This document shows positions 1 to 6,960 of a stretch of 19,174 bases of DNA, in pieces. Below the pieces are notes generated by a model. It worked only from the letters and a program-made list of their open reading frames with translations, was not told where the DNA came from and did not search any database. The translations under genes were made by a program, and so were the position numbers. This stretch comes from Bacillota bacterium (GTDB taxonomy: Bacteria > Bacillota > Clostridia > Peptostreptococcales > Anaerovoracaceae), in contig JAEENW010000085.1 in NCBI GenBank assembly GCA_016283945.1, positions 1 through 19,174 on the forward strand, written 5' to 3'. How positions within the stretch are numbered: the stretch's first letter is position 1; the number at the start of each line of letters is the position of its first letter.

Positions 1-897
1 TACGGCTTCGACAGCTTCTCCTGCGGAGTAATCAGCAGCGTCCACACCCAGAGCCCCGACATCGCTATGGGCGTCGACCTCGAGGGAGCGGGAGACCAGG
101 GCCTCATGTTCGGCTACGCCTGCACCGAGACCCCCGAGCTCATGCCCCTTCCCATAAGCCTCGCGCACAGGCTATCCAGAAGGCTCACCGACGTGCGCAA
201 GGACGGGACCATAGGCTATCTCAGACCAGACGGCAAGACCCAGGTCACCGTCGAGTATGACGCCGCCGGCAAGCCCGTGCGCGTCGACACCGTGCTCATC
301 TCTGCCCAGCACGACCCGGAGGCCACACAGGAGCAGATAAGGGCCGACCTCATGGAGGCCGTGGTAAAGCCCATCATCCCCGAGGGGCTGCTCGACAGCG
401 CTACCAGGTTCTACGTCAACCCGACCGGCCGCTTCGTCATCGGAGGGCCGCACGGCGACTCCGGCCTGACCGGAAGGAAGATCATCGTCGACACCTACGG
501 CGGCTACGCCCGCCACGGCGGCGGATGCTTCTCCGGAAAGGATCCCACAAAGGTAGACCGCTCCGCCTGCTACATGGCCAGATACGCCGCGAAGAACGTC
601 GTGGCCGCCGGCCTCGCCGAGAAGTGCGAGCTGCAGCTCGCCTACGCCATCGGCATGGCCGAGCCCGTGTCCATCATGCTCGACAGCTTCGGGACCGGCG
701 TCCTGCCCGACGAGAAGCTCGCCGACATAGTCGCCGAGTGCTTCGACTTCAGGCCCGCCTCCATAATCAGGACCCTGGACCTCAGAAAGCCCATCTACCG
801 CGCGACCAGCAACTACGGCCACTTCGGCCGCGAGAACTGCGGCTTCCGCTGGGAGATGACCGACATGGCCGAGACCCTGAAGAGGGCCGCCAGATAG
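1..897 (+). CDS. metK: S-adenosylmethionine synthetase (methionine adenosyltransferase), 5'-truncated by window edge
   Basis: Makes S-adenosylmethionine from methionine and ATP in the cytoplasm, releasing phosphate and pyrophosphate. The reading frame is open from base 1 and ends in TAG, giving 298 visible residues. By comparison with the usual length of about 385-400, roughly 80-100 N-terminal residues, including the GHPDK ATP motif, lie outside the window. Visible family signatures are GAGDQGLMFGYA (visible residues 30-41), GGPHGDSGLTGRKIIVDTYG and the glycine-rich P-loop-like GGGCFSGKDPTKVDRS. The family usually has Ala where this protein has Cys in GGGxFSGKD. The segment between SPDI and GAGDQG is short (about seven residues), as in compact versions of the family. 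An intrinsic terminator follows about 70 bases downstream, so this is the last gene of its transcript. The assignment is very safe; only the N terminus is unseen. Confidence 0.97.
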   Translation, partial: YGFDSFSCGVISSVHTQSPDIAMGVDLEGAGDQGLMFGYACTETPELMPLPISLAHRLSRRLTDVRKDGTIGYLRPDGKTQVTVEYDAAGKPVRVDTVLISAQHDPEATQEQIRADLMEAVVKPIIPEGLLDSATRFYVNPTGRFVIGGPHGDSGLTGRKIIVDTYGGYARHGGGCFSGKDPTKVDRSACYMARYAAKNVVAAGLAEKCELQLAYAIGMAEPVSIMLDSFGTGVLPDEKLADIVAECFDFRPASIIRTLDLRKPIYRATSNYGHFGRENCGFRWEMTDMAETLKRAAR

Positions 898-965
898 GAG
901 AGGCTCTGCCCGGGAATGCGCCGGAAAGGAGCGCGCTCCCGGAAGAAAGCGCTATAATGACGCCG

Positions 966-1003
966 AAGAAGGCCCCCGCTCGCGCGGAGGCCTTCTTTCT
1001 TTG
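966..1003 (+). terminator. Intrinsic terminator after metK
   Basis: A perfect 9-bp stem, AAGAAGGCC (966-974) with GGCCTTCTT (989-997), is followed by a T-rich tail (TCTTTG). It lies about 70 bases after the metK stop. On the minus strand the same stem lacks a T-tract, so it is probably only a weak stop for the gene converging from the right. Confidence 0.75.
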
Positions 1004-1082
1004 TATCTTCTGTATCTGTCTTTTTCAGCCGTCCCGGCTTAGCGAGGGAAAGCAGCGCGCCGGGCGGGACCGGTCTTTCCCG

Positions 1083-2585
1083 CTACAAGAACCTGTCGTG
1101 CAGCGGATAGAGCCCGTAGACCTTGTTCAGGTCAGAGCTGTACAGAGCTCTGGCGCCGTCCTCGCTGATTATGACCATGCGCCTGCCGTCCTCGAGCGGT
1201 TCTCCGCCGGGAACGCCGGCGGAGAAGCTGTTCTTCAGCACGATGTGTTCGTCACCGCTGGTGTAATCCACGGTGATCGGGCCCTCGTAGAGTCCGTCCG
1301 CGCTCTTTCCGGTGACGATCCATACGATGCGGGGCTCGGCCTGCCTCAGGCACTTCTCCCAGAATTCACCGGCGGGCACATCGTTCTTGAAATCGCTCGT
1401 GAAGATCGAGCTGTAATACTTCTCCTTATCGGACGGATCGGTCAGATAGCAGTACTGGATGCCCTTGCCGCTGCGCTGATTGCCGTCGTACTCTCCGAGA
1501 TAGAAGTCCGTCTTCTCCCCGTCCCTGTGGACTCCGAGCTTCCTGCCGTCGGGGAGCTCTACGCGGAGCAAGGCGCTGCTGTAGTTCCTTGCCTGAGTGA
1601 GACGATCGTAGACCTTGTTGTTCTCCATGTAGTTCCTGAGGTTGCCGAGATCCTTCGCGTCGATGAGCGCGGCGAAGTCCTCGTTCAGGAAATCGGATAT
1701 TATCGACTGGGCCTTCTCGTTCTTGATGACGTCGTACTCCTCGCTGAGGGGCTGCGATATCTCCTTGGGGAAGTTCACGCTGGCCTTGAGGAAGATCATG
1801 GACGCGGTCGAGGTGTCGAGCTGCTCGTGCGCCCTGGTCATCGCCCTGCCGAAGATGTCGCTGACGACCGGAAGCACCATATCCGTCATGTCGGGATATT
1901 CCTTGATGATCTCCTGCGCGAGCTCGAGCGGTTCGTCGTAGCCGTCCGCCGCGAGCTCCTCGAGCCACCGCATGTTGACTCCCTTGATCCCCTCGGTGAT
2001 GGCCTCGTCGTCGAGCCCGCTCCCGAGCGCGGCCTTGTACGTGTGGATGGCTTTCTCGTAATCGCCTTCGGCGACGATCTTATCGACCTCGGCGTTCAGT
2101 TTCTTGAGCTTGACCGGGGCGGAATTGTCGTAAAAGTACCAGCCGGCGGCGCCCGCGATGAGCAGGGCGACGAGCGCGATGATCAGCGGCTTTTTGCTCT
2201 TCGGCTTCGCGGCCTTCCTGGCAGCCTCGGCGGCAGCGGCGGCTGCCTTAGCTTCTTCCTTTGCCCTGGCGGCCTCCTCCTTCGCCTTCTTTTCCTCCTC
2301 CTCGGCGACGAGCGCGGCGGCGGGTCCGCTCAGTATGGAGCCGTCGGGCTCGGATGACGGAGCTGCCTCCGCCGCCGCCTCCATGAGCTCCTCAGCCTTG
2401 TCCTCGGCGGCGGCGCTCAGCTCGCCCGCCTCCTCGGCGAATTCCTCAGCTTCCTCCTCGATCAGCTCGGCAAATCCCTCGGCGTCATCAACCGCCGCAG
2501 CGGCGACGTCGGGGACTCTGGTTCCGCAGAACGGGCAGAAACGGCTGCCCTCGGGAAGCTCCTTTCCGCAATTGATGCAAAACAT
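1083..2585 (-). CDS. Zinc-ribbon, single-pass membrane protein with MORN-like C-terminal region (function unknown)
   Basis: A 500-residue protein of unknown function. The start is the ATG before FCINCGKELPEG, with AGGAG six bases upstream; an upstream in-frame ATG lacks this site. Residues 3-20 form a zinc ribbon with two CxxC pairs (CINC, CPFC), common at the N terminus of Firmicutes membrane proteins. Residues 28-127 are very rich in Ala and Glu, then Lys, and are probably coiled or disordered. A basic patch (KPKSKK) precedes one membrane helix at about 133-152, so the ribbon should be cytoplasmic and the 350-residue rest outside. The segment just after the helix (EGDYEKAIHTYKAAL) resembles a TPR helix pair. 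Near the C terminus, FYLGEYDGNQRSGKGIQYC matches a MORN repeat. It stands alone, converging on metK. A role in envelope sensing is only a guess. Confidence 0.8.
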   Translation of the reverse strand: MFCINCGKELPEGSRFCPFCGTRVPDVAAAAVDDAEGFAELIEEEAEEFAEEAGELSAAAEDKAEELMEAAAEAAPSSEPDGSILSGPAAALVAEEEEKKAKEEAARAKEEAKAAAAAAEAARKAAKPKSKKPLIIALVALLIAGAAGWYFYDNSAPVKLKKLNAEVDKIVAEGDYEKAIHTYKAALGSGLDDEAITEGIKGVNMRWLEELAADGYDEPLELAQEIIKEYPDMTDMVLPVVSDIFGRAMTRAHEQLDTSTASMIFLKASVNFPKEISQPLSEEYDVIKNEKAQSIISDFLNEDFAALIDAKDLGNLRNYMENNKVYDRLTQARNYSSALLRVELPDGRKLGVHRDGEKTDFYLGEYDGNQRSGKGIQYCYLTDPSDKEKYYSSIFTSDFKNDVPAGEFWEKCLRQAEPRIVWIVTGKSADGLYEGPITVDYTSGDEHIVLKNSFSAGVPGGEPLEDGRRMVIISEDGARALYSSDLNKVYGLYPLHDRFL

Positions 2586-2740
2586 AGTGCGCTCCTCACA
2601 TGATATATCTTTCGCGTCTTCAGGGCGGGTCAACCTGCCCTTGCTTCTCGACCGGACGCCCCGGGCTCCCGCGTTCAGAGCGGGCGGAGCTATCCGTTCT
2701 CATGATATATTTTACTACATTTTCGGCGTTTCTGCGCACA
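2586..2740 (-). promoter_or_regulatory. Upstream region of the zinc-ribbon gene
   Basis: This AT-richer leader holds a TAAAAT-like -10 candidate on the minus strand near 2710-2716 without a convincing -35. The ten-base string CATGATATAT occurs twice on the plus strand (2599-2608 and 2701-2710). A small imperfect GC hairpin lies near 2623-2640 with no T-tract. I cannot place the promoter precisely. Confidence 0.25.
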
Positions 2741-2768
2741 AAAAGGGCGGAGCCCTTCAGCTCCGCCC
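2740..2768 (-). terminator. Intrinsic terminator after rubrerythrin
   Basis: Read on the minus strand, a 9-bp stem of GGGCGGAGC (plus strand 2745-2753) with GCTCCGCCC (2760-2768) and a six-base loop is followed by five T. It lies about 70 bases after the rubrerythrin stop codon. Confidence 0.8.
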
Positions 2769-2835
2769 CTCGCCTGACTGTTCTTATCCCGTTCAGCCGC
2801 CCTTCATGCTTCGGGCCGCTGCCCGGCGCCTGCCC

Positions 2836-3372
2836 CTAGTAGTTCTCCTCGCGGATCTCGAAGTAGCTCTGCGGATGAGCGCAGGTCGGGCAGAGCTCGG
2901 GAGCCTCGGTCCCGACGGCGATGTGTCCGCAGTTGCGGCACTCCCAAACCTTGACCTCGCTCTTCTTGAAGACCTCCTGAGCCTCGACGTTCTTCAGGAG
3001 CGCGCGGTATCTCTCCTCGTGCACCTTCTCGATGGCTCCGACCTTGCGGAACTTGTCGGCGAGCTCGGGGAAGCCTTCGGCCTCTGCGGTCCTGGCGAAG
3101 CCCTCGTACATGTCGGTCCACTCGAAGTTCTCGCCCTCGGCTGCGGCGAGGAGATTGTCGGCGGTGCTGCCTATTCCGCCGAGCTCCTTGAACCACATCT
3201 TGGCGTGCTCCTTCTCGTTCTCAGCGGTCTTGAGGAAGATCGCGGAGATCTGCTCGAAGCCCTCCTTCTTGGCGGTGGAAGCGAAATAGGTGTATTTGTT
3301 TCTGGCCTGAGATTCTCCGGCGAAGGCCGCCTCGAGGTTCTTCTCGGTCTGGGTCCCTGTGTACTTGCTCAT
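2836..3372 (-). CDS. rbr: Rubrerythrin
   Basis: A non-haem iron protein that reduces hydrogen peroxide in the cytoplasm of anaerobes, taking electrons from NAD(P)H through rubredoxin-type carriers. The 178 residues are of usual length. The N-terminal ferritin-like four-helix domain has the first iron-binding glutamate in GESQARNKY (E20), an ExxH pair in ENEKEHAK (E53, H56), further glutamates in TAEAEGF and a second ExxH in IEKVHEE (E115, H118). The C-terminal rubredoxin domain has both metal knuckles, CRNC (145-148) and CPTC (161-164). The start is set by AGGAGG seven bases upstream. It appears to be a single-gene unit with its own terminator. A TATAAT box at 3477-3482 (minus strand) could be its promoter, though the -35 is poor. 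I see no complete PerR box. Confidence 0.96.
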   Translation of the reverse strand: MSKYTGTQTEKNLEAAFAGESQARNKYTYFASTAKKEGFEQISAIFLKTAENEKEHAKMWFKELGGIGSTADNLLAAAEGENFEWTDMYEGFARTAEAEGFPELADKFRKVGAIEKVHEERYRALLKNVEAQEVFKKSEVKVWECRNCGHIAVGTEAPELCPTCAHPQSYFEIREENY

Positions 3373-3476
3373 GATCTTTCCTCCTGATATGTAAACTGCG
3401 GTGATCGGCTGCTGCTTCGCGGCGGCGTGCCCGAAGCCGCGGCTCAGGGCGCATCGCCCCTCCGCGATGACATTTA

Positions 3477-3505
3477 ATTATATCGCCGCGCCGAGCCGTC
3501 AGTCC
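3477..3505 (-). promoter_or_regulatory. rbr: Possible rubrerythrin promoter
   Basis: The minus strand has a perfect TATAAT (plus coordinates 3477-3482) in the 230-base gap upstream of rubrerythrin. The hexamer 17 bases further up (GGACTG) is a poor -35, so either an activator is needed or the call is wrong. The remainder of the gap 3373-3535 is GC-rich and shows no other gene. Confidence 0.35.
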
Positions 3506-3536
3506 AGACTAACCAAGATGAACGCGCTCCCGCGCA

Positions 3537-3566
3537 TTAAAACAGGGCGGAGTCTCCTCCGCCCTG
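3537..3566 (-). terminator. Intrinsic terminator after the amidohydrolase
   Basis: On the minus strand a perfect 10-bp stem, CAGGGCGGAG (plus 3543-3552) with CTCCGCCCTG (3557-3566), and a four-base loop are followed by TTTTAA. It lies about 40 bases past the amidohydrolase stop codon. Confidence 0.8.
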
Positions 3567-3603
3567 CCGTACGGCTTAAGCTTCGCGAAGCACCTTTCAA
3601 GCG

Positions 3604-4779
3604 CTACTTGCTGAACATCACCTTTCCGCCGATGACGGTCATGCGGCAGTCGCAGACGTTCTTGATGTCAGCGACCGGGTCGCCGCCGTAGACGGTGAAG
3701 TTGGCCTTCTTGCCCGGCTCGATGGTGCCGTGGGTCGCGGAGACCTGGCAGAGATCGGCGGCGTTGACGGTGCCCGTCTTGAGGGCGTCCCAGGGCTCCA
3801 TGCCGTCCTCGACCATGAGGACCATCTCGTAGGCGGTCCTGTCGTGGAAGTTGAACGGAGTGCCCGCGTCAGTGCCCAGAGCGATCTTGACGCCGGCCTT
3901 GTAGGCCTCGTAGAAAGACTTCTTGTGAGCCTCGAAGGCGCCGTTGACCTTTCTGACAGCCCATTCGGGGATGCCGGCCTCGACGCCGTTGACCTTGATC
4001 CAGTACATGGCGGAGAGGGTCGGCACGAAGAACACATCGTGCTCCTTCATCCAGTCGTAGCACCAGTCGTCGAGATAGAAGCCGTGCTCGATGGAGTCGA
4101 TGCCCGCTCTGAGCGCGTTCTTGATGCCGGTATTGCCCTGGGCGTGAGTGCAGGTCCTCTTTCCGACCTTGTGAGCCTCCTCGATGGCGGCCCTCATCTC
4201 CTCCTCGGTGAGCTGCGGGGAACCCGGCTCGACGCCGTTGGTCATGACGCCGCCGGTGGCCATGAGCTTGACCCAGTCGGCGCCGGCTCTGAGCTGCTCT
4301 CTGGAAGCCTTGCGGGCGTCGTCGGGGCCGTCAGCCTCGCGGCCCATGCTCCAGCCGTGCCCTCCGGTCATGCAGATGTTCTTTCCGGACACCTGCATCT
4401 CGGGGGCGAAGATCTTGCCCTTCTTCTGGGCGTCCCTGAGCTCGATATCGTAGTACTTCGCGCCGCCCACGTCCCTGATGAAGGTGACGCCGGTCTCGAT
4501 GTGCTTTCTGCAGTTCTCGAGGGCGTTGACGATGGTGGCCACGTCGCCGATGTTTCCGCCGCCGTCGGGCTCGCCGCTCATGAGGATGTGGGTGTGGCAG
4601 TTGAAGAGTCCGGGGCTTACGAAGTTGCCGCCGAAATCGACGACCTCGGCGCCCTCGGGAGCCTTGAGATCGGCTCCGACCTCGCAGATGACGCCGTCCT
4701 CGGTGAGGATGGAGCCCTTGAAGATCTTCTCGTTCACCACGTCGATGATGTTGCCGTTTGTAAAGAATACCTTGCCCAT
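3604..4779 (-). CDS. Amidohydrolase, imidazolonepropionase/Xaa-Pro dipeptidase-like
   Basis: A metal-dependent hydrolase of the amidohydrolase superfamily (COG1228 type). The natural substrate cannot be read from sequence; close relatives cleave Xaa-Pro dipeptides or other C-N bonds. The 391 residues start at MGKVFFTNGNI, set by AAGGAGG nine bases upstream. The full metal site is visible: HxH in NCHTH (H62, H64), the lysine expected to be carboxylated in WVKLMATGG (K171), H212 in CTHAQ, H232 in SIEHG and D304 in LGTDAG. A small beta-sandwich is built from both ends, as usual (residues 1-55 and about 345-391, ending GGKVMFSK). There is no signal peptide, so it is cytoplasmic. It is monocistronic, with its own promoter and terminator. 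It lacks the hut neighbours of a real imidazolonepropionase, so I favour a peptidase-like role. Confidence 0.88.
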   Translation of the reverse strand: MGKVFFTNGNIIDVVNEKIFKGSILTEDGVICEVGADLKAPEGAEVVDFGGNFVSPGLFNCHTHILMSGEPDGGGNIGDVATIVNALENCRKHIETGVTFIRDVGGAKYYDIELRDAQKKGKIFAPEMQVSGKNICMTGGHGWSMGREADGPDDARKASREQLRAGADWVKLMATGGVMTNGVEPGSPQLTEEEMRAAIEEAHKVGKRTCTHAQGNTGIKNALRAGIDSIEHGFYLDDWCYDWMKEHDVFFVPTLSAMYWIKVNGVEAGIPEWAVRKVNGAFEAHKKSFYEAYKAGVKIALGTDAGTPFNFHDRTAYEMVLMVEDGMEPWDALKTGTVNAADLCQVSATHGTIEPGKKANFTVYGGDPVADIKNVCDCRMTVIGGKVMFSK

Positions 4780-4788
4780 GGGTGTGTA

Positions 4789-4795
4789 CCTCCTT
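4789..4795 (-). promoter_or_regulatory. Ribosome binding site fixing the amidohydrolase start
   Basis: AAGGAGG on the minus strand lies nine bases before the ATG at 4779. It shows that a longer in-frame extension reaching back to 4878 is not translated. Confidence 0.8.
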
Positions 4796-4849
4796 GATAT
4801 TTGTGACTGCGGCACAACGGCCGCGCAAATGATTTGTTGGGTATAGCTT

Positions 4850-4878
4850 AATATACCTTTTGCAGGCGCGAAATGCAA
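4850..4878 (-). promoter_or_regulatory. Promoter of the amidohydrolase gene
   Basis: On the minus strand, TTGCAT (plus 4873-4878), a 17-base spacer and TATATT (plus 4850-4855) form a good sigma-70/sigma-A promoter. The -35 box starts immediately after the T-tract of the terminator of the preceding aromatic cluster, so the end of one unit abuts the start of the next. Confidence 0.6.
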
Positions 4879-4879
4879 T

Positions 4880-4907
4880 AAAAAAGAGGCGCCGGCAGGC
4901 GCCCCTC
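4880..4907 (-). terminator. Intrinsic terminator of the nim-aroC-aroQK cluster
   Basis: On the minus strand GGCGCC (plus 4898-4903) pairs with GGCGCC (4888-4893) around a four-base loop, with one further pair beyond a mismatch, and is followed by six T. It lies about 45 bases after the fusion gene's stop. Confidence 0.75.
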
Positions 4908-4952
4908 GTGTTTAACTGTTTCTCAGCCCCGCGCTAAGCCAGGGACGGGCGT

Positions 4953-5774
4953 TCAGCCCCGAGCGTCTTCGAGCGCCTTCAGTATCCTCTCCGCGCACTC
5001 CTCGGGCGCGCAGCCCGAGTCGATCTCGAGATCGGCGAAACTCCTGTAGAGCGGCTCTCTCTCGCGGTAGAGCTCCGAGGCGCTGCCGCCCCTGAGCACG
5101 GGGCGTCCCTCGATCCCGAGCTCTCCGGGATCCCTCTTCAGCCAGAAGATGACCCCGCCCGGGTGAAGGCTTTCGTAGTTCGCTCTCCTGAGCACGCATC
5201 CGCCGCCGGTCGTGATGACCGCGCCGCGGAGCGTCCCGAGCTCCGCGAGGACCCTGCACTCGCGGTCTCTGAGCGCGTCCTCGCCGTCCTTTACGAATAT
5301 CTCTCTGGGCGTCCTGCCTTCTCTCTCTTCGATGATGGTGTCGGAGTCGTAGAGAGGCCTTCCTGTGAGCTTCGCGAGCACTGCGCCAACGCTGCTCTTC
5401 CCGCTGCCGGGCATGCCGATGAGCACGATGTTCTTTCCGGCCGCCGCGCTTCCGGAAGCACCACCTTCGGAAGCGGTCCCGCCGCCGGGCGCCGCAGCGC
5501 CTTTGGATGAAGCCGCGCCTAGGCTGCGCTGGTAGTCCTTTCCGAGATCCATCAGTGTCCTGAAGAGCTCGCGGCCGTAGCCTGAGATCTCCGGCGGAAG
5601 AGCCGCCGCGACGGACTCGAGCTTCTTCGATTCCCTCACGGGGTCGTAGGTCGGAAGCCCGTTGGCGCTCTTGTATCTGGCGACCTCGAGCGAGACCTCC
5701 ATCCTCTCCCTGAAGAGCTCTATGAGCTGAGAGTCGATCTTATCGAGTTTTTCCCTGCATTCCTTAAGGTCCAT
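4953..5774 (-). CDS. Bifunctional chorismate mutase (AroQ) - shikimate kinase fusion
   Basis: Two shikimate-pathway activities in one 273-residue cytoplasmic protein. Residues 1-82 are an AroQ-type chorismate mutase helical domain (chorismate to prephenate), beginning MDLKECREKLDKID and including the RYK segment (33-35). Residues 84-112 are an Ala/Gly/Ser linker. Residues 113-273 are shikimate kinase (ATP-dependent shikimate 3-phosphorylation): Walker A GMPGSGKSS (120-128), DSD (143-145) for Mg/shikimate, GGG (190-192) for shikimate, and RPVL (224-227) in the lid. The chosen ATG lies 19 bases after the aroC stop with a G-rich site (GGGGGA) upstream; an earlier in-frame ATG at 5828 would overlap aroC. 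Each half is of normal domain length. The kinase acts three steps before the mutase (kinase, EPSP synthase, chorismate synthase, mutase), with the adjacent aroC between them. Confidence 0.92.
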   Translation of the reverse strand: MDLKECREKLDKIDSQLIELFRERMEVSLEVARYKSANGLPTYDPVRESKKLESVAAALPPEISGYGRELFRTLMDLGKDYQRSLGAASSKGAAAPGGGTASEGGASGSAAAGKNIVLIGMPGSGKSSVGAVLAKLTGRPLYDSDTIIEEREGRTPREIFVKDGEDALRDRECRVLAELGTLRGAVITTGGGCVLRRANYESLHPGGVIFWLKRDPGELGIEGRPVLRGGSASELYREREPLYRSFADLEIDSGCAPEECAERILKALEDARG

Positions 5775-5793
5775 ATATCCCCCGCGGCTCTCT

Positions 5794-6927
5794 TCAGAGC
5801 TGCTTCTTTCTCTCGAGCCACGCGTCAAGCACGGCTATGGCCGCGGCCGCCTCGACCGCGGGCAGCGCCCTCAGCGCCACGCAGGGGTCGTGCCTGCCGC
5901 GCACGGTGAGCTCCTTCTCCTCCAGGGTCTTCATGTCCACGGTCCTCTGCGGGAGGGCTATGGAGGGCGTCGGCTTGAACGCCGCCCTGAAGACTATGGG
6001 CATGCCGTCGCTTATGCCGCCGAGTATGCCGCCGGCGTTGTTGGTGAGCGTGATAACGCGCCTGTTCTTCGCCATGCTCGAGGCAGGCTTTGGCGCGTAA
6101 GCCGCGAAGGGGTCGACGCTCTCAGCCCCGGACGTCTCACCGGCGCCGCCCGCCGTCCGCGCATCGCTCGCGCAGTCCGGGCCGCCTTCCTCGACCGCGG
6201 CGAACTCGTCGTTGTTCTCGCTTCCGCGCATGGAAGCGGCGGCGAAGCCCGCGCCGAACTCGACGCCCTTTACCGCGGGTATGCCGAACACCGCTGCCGC
6301 GATGCGGTTCTCCATCCCCCCGAAGATCGGGTCTCCGAGGCCCGCGGGGACGCCCTCGACGCTGCACTCCACGACTCCGCCGAGCGAATCGCCCGCCGAA
6401 GCCGCCTTTATCAGCGCGGCCTCCATCGCAGCCTCGTCTGTCTCGCCTCCGACGCTCACGATGCGGGAGCTGATAGTTATGCCCTCAGCCCTGAGCAGCT
6501 GTATGGCTATCCCTCCCGCGGCGCAGAGCGGCGCCGTGAGCCTCGCGGAGAAGTGTCCTCCTCCCGAGGCGTCCTGATGCCCGAAGTACTTGATCTCGGC
6601 GGTGTAGTCCGCGTGACCGGGTCTCGGGGTGTATCTCATCGCGTCGTAATCGGACCTGCGCGCGTCGTGGTTGTGGATCACGACCGTGACGGGGGTCCCG
6701 GTGAAGACGTCATCCTTTATGCCGGAAAGGAACTCGGGCAGGTCGGGCTCACGCCTCTGCGAGGCCATGATGCCCCTGCCCGGCGCGCGCCTCGACATGA
6801 AGGCGCAGAGCTCGTCATAGTCGAGCCTGCTCCCCGCGGGGACGCCCTCAAGCGTGACGCCGACCGCGGCGCCGTGCGACTCTCCGAAGAGCGTTATCCT
6901 GAAGTTATCTCCGTAGCTGCTGCCCAA
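5794..6927 (-). CDS. aroC: Chorismate synthase
   Basis: Converts 5-enolpyruvylshikimate 3-phosphate to chorismate using reduced FMN; last common step of aromatic biosynthesis, cytoplasmic. The 377 residues carry the family signatures GESHG (15-19), the SRRAPGRG loop (45-52), ASGGGHFSAR (120-129), GDPIFGGMENRIA and RHDPCVALRALPAVEA (345-360). The start is TTG: no ATG is in frame nearby, and GGGAGG sits seven bases upstream. Between SENNDEF and ITLTNNAGG, where most homologues have about a dozen residues, this protein has an extended Gly/Ala/Ser/Glu-rich insertion (about 243-288). The gene follows the NimA-like gene by 33 bases and precedes the mutase-kinase fusion by 19, so the three are very likely one operon. 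Confidence 0.96.
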   Translation of the reverse strand: MGSSYGDNFRITLFGESHGAAVGVTLEGVPAGSRLDYDELCAFMSRRAPGRGIMASQRREPDLPEFLSGIKDDVFTGTPVTVVIHNHDARRSDYDAMRYTPRPGHADYTAEIKYFGHQDASGGGHFSARLTAPLCAAGGIAIQLLRAEGITISSRIVSVGGETDEAAMEAALIKAASAGDSLGGVVECSVEGVPAGLGDPIFGGMENRIAAAVFGIPAVKGVEFGAGFAAASMRGSENNDEFAAVEEGGPDCASDARTAGGAGETSGAESVDPFAAYAPKPASSMAKNRRVITLTNNAGGILGGISDGMPIVFRAAFKPTPSIALPQRTVDMKTLEEKELTVRGRHDPCVALRALPAVEAAAAIAVLDAWLERKKQL

Positions 6928-6934
6928 TGGATGG

Positions 6935-6940
6935 CCTCCC
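6935..6940 (-). promoter_or_regulatory. aroC: Ribosome binding site supporting the TTG start of aroC
   Basis: GGGAGG on the minus strand lies seven bases before the TTG at 6927-6925. With no in-frame ATG available between here and the previous gene, it decides the aroC start. Confidence 0.7.
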
Positions 6941-6960
6941 GCGCCCGGATCCGGCGCGCC

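Noticed and set aside
1062..1082. GCGGGA/TCCCGC hairpin at the 3' end of the zinc-ribbon gene as its terminator
   Set aside because: The stem has no T-tract on the minus strand and partly overlaps the stop codon, so I do not call it.
525..2357. A long plus-strand open frame of 610 codons across metK and the zinc-ribbon gene
   Set aside because: It overlaps two well-supported genes and the terminator, has no ribosome site, and its protein is Arg/Leu/Val-rich without a family; it is a by-product of high GC content.
3470..3490. PerR box upstream of rubrerythrin
   Set aside because: Only the left half (TATAATTA) resembles the consensus; the right half does not match.
2745..3566. Dispersed repeat family based on the similar terminators (GGGCGGAG...CTCCGCCC)
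   Set aside because: The loops and flanks differ and both are followed by T-tracts; similar stem sequences are expected for GC-rich terminators.
3730..4797. A 355-codon plus-strand open frame opposite the amidohydrolase
   Set aside because: The minus strand has a full metal-binding motif set, a good ribosome site and a promoter; the antisense frame has no recognisable domain.
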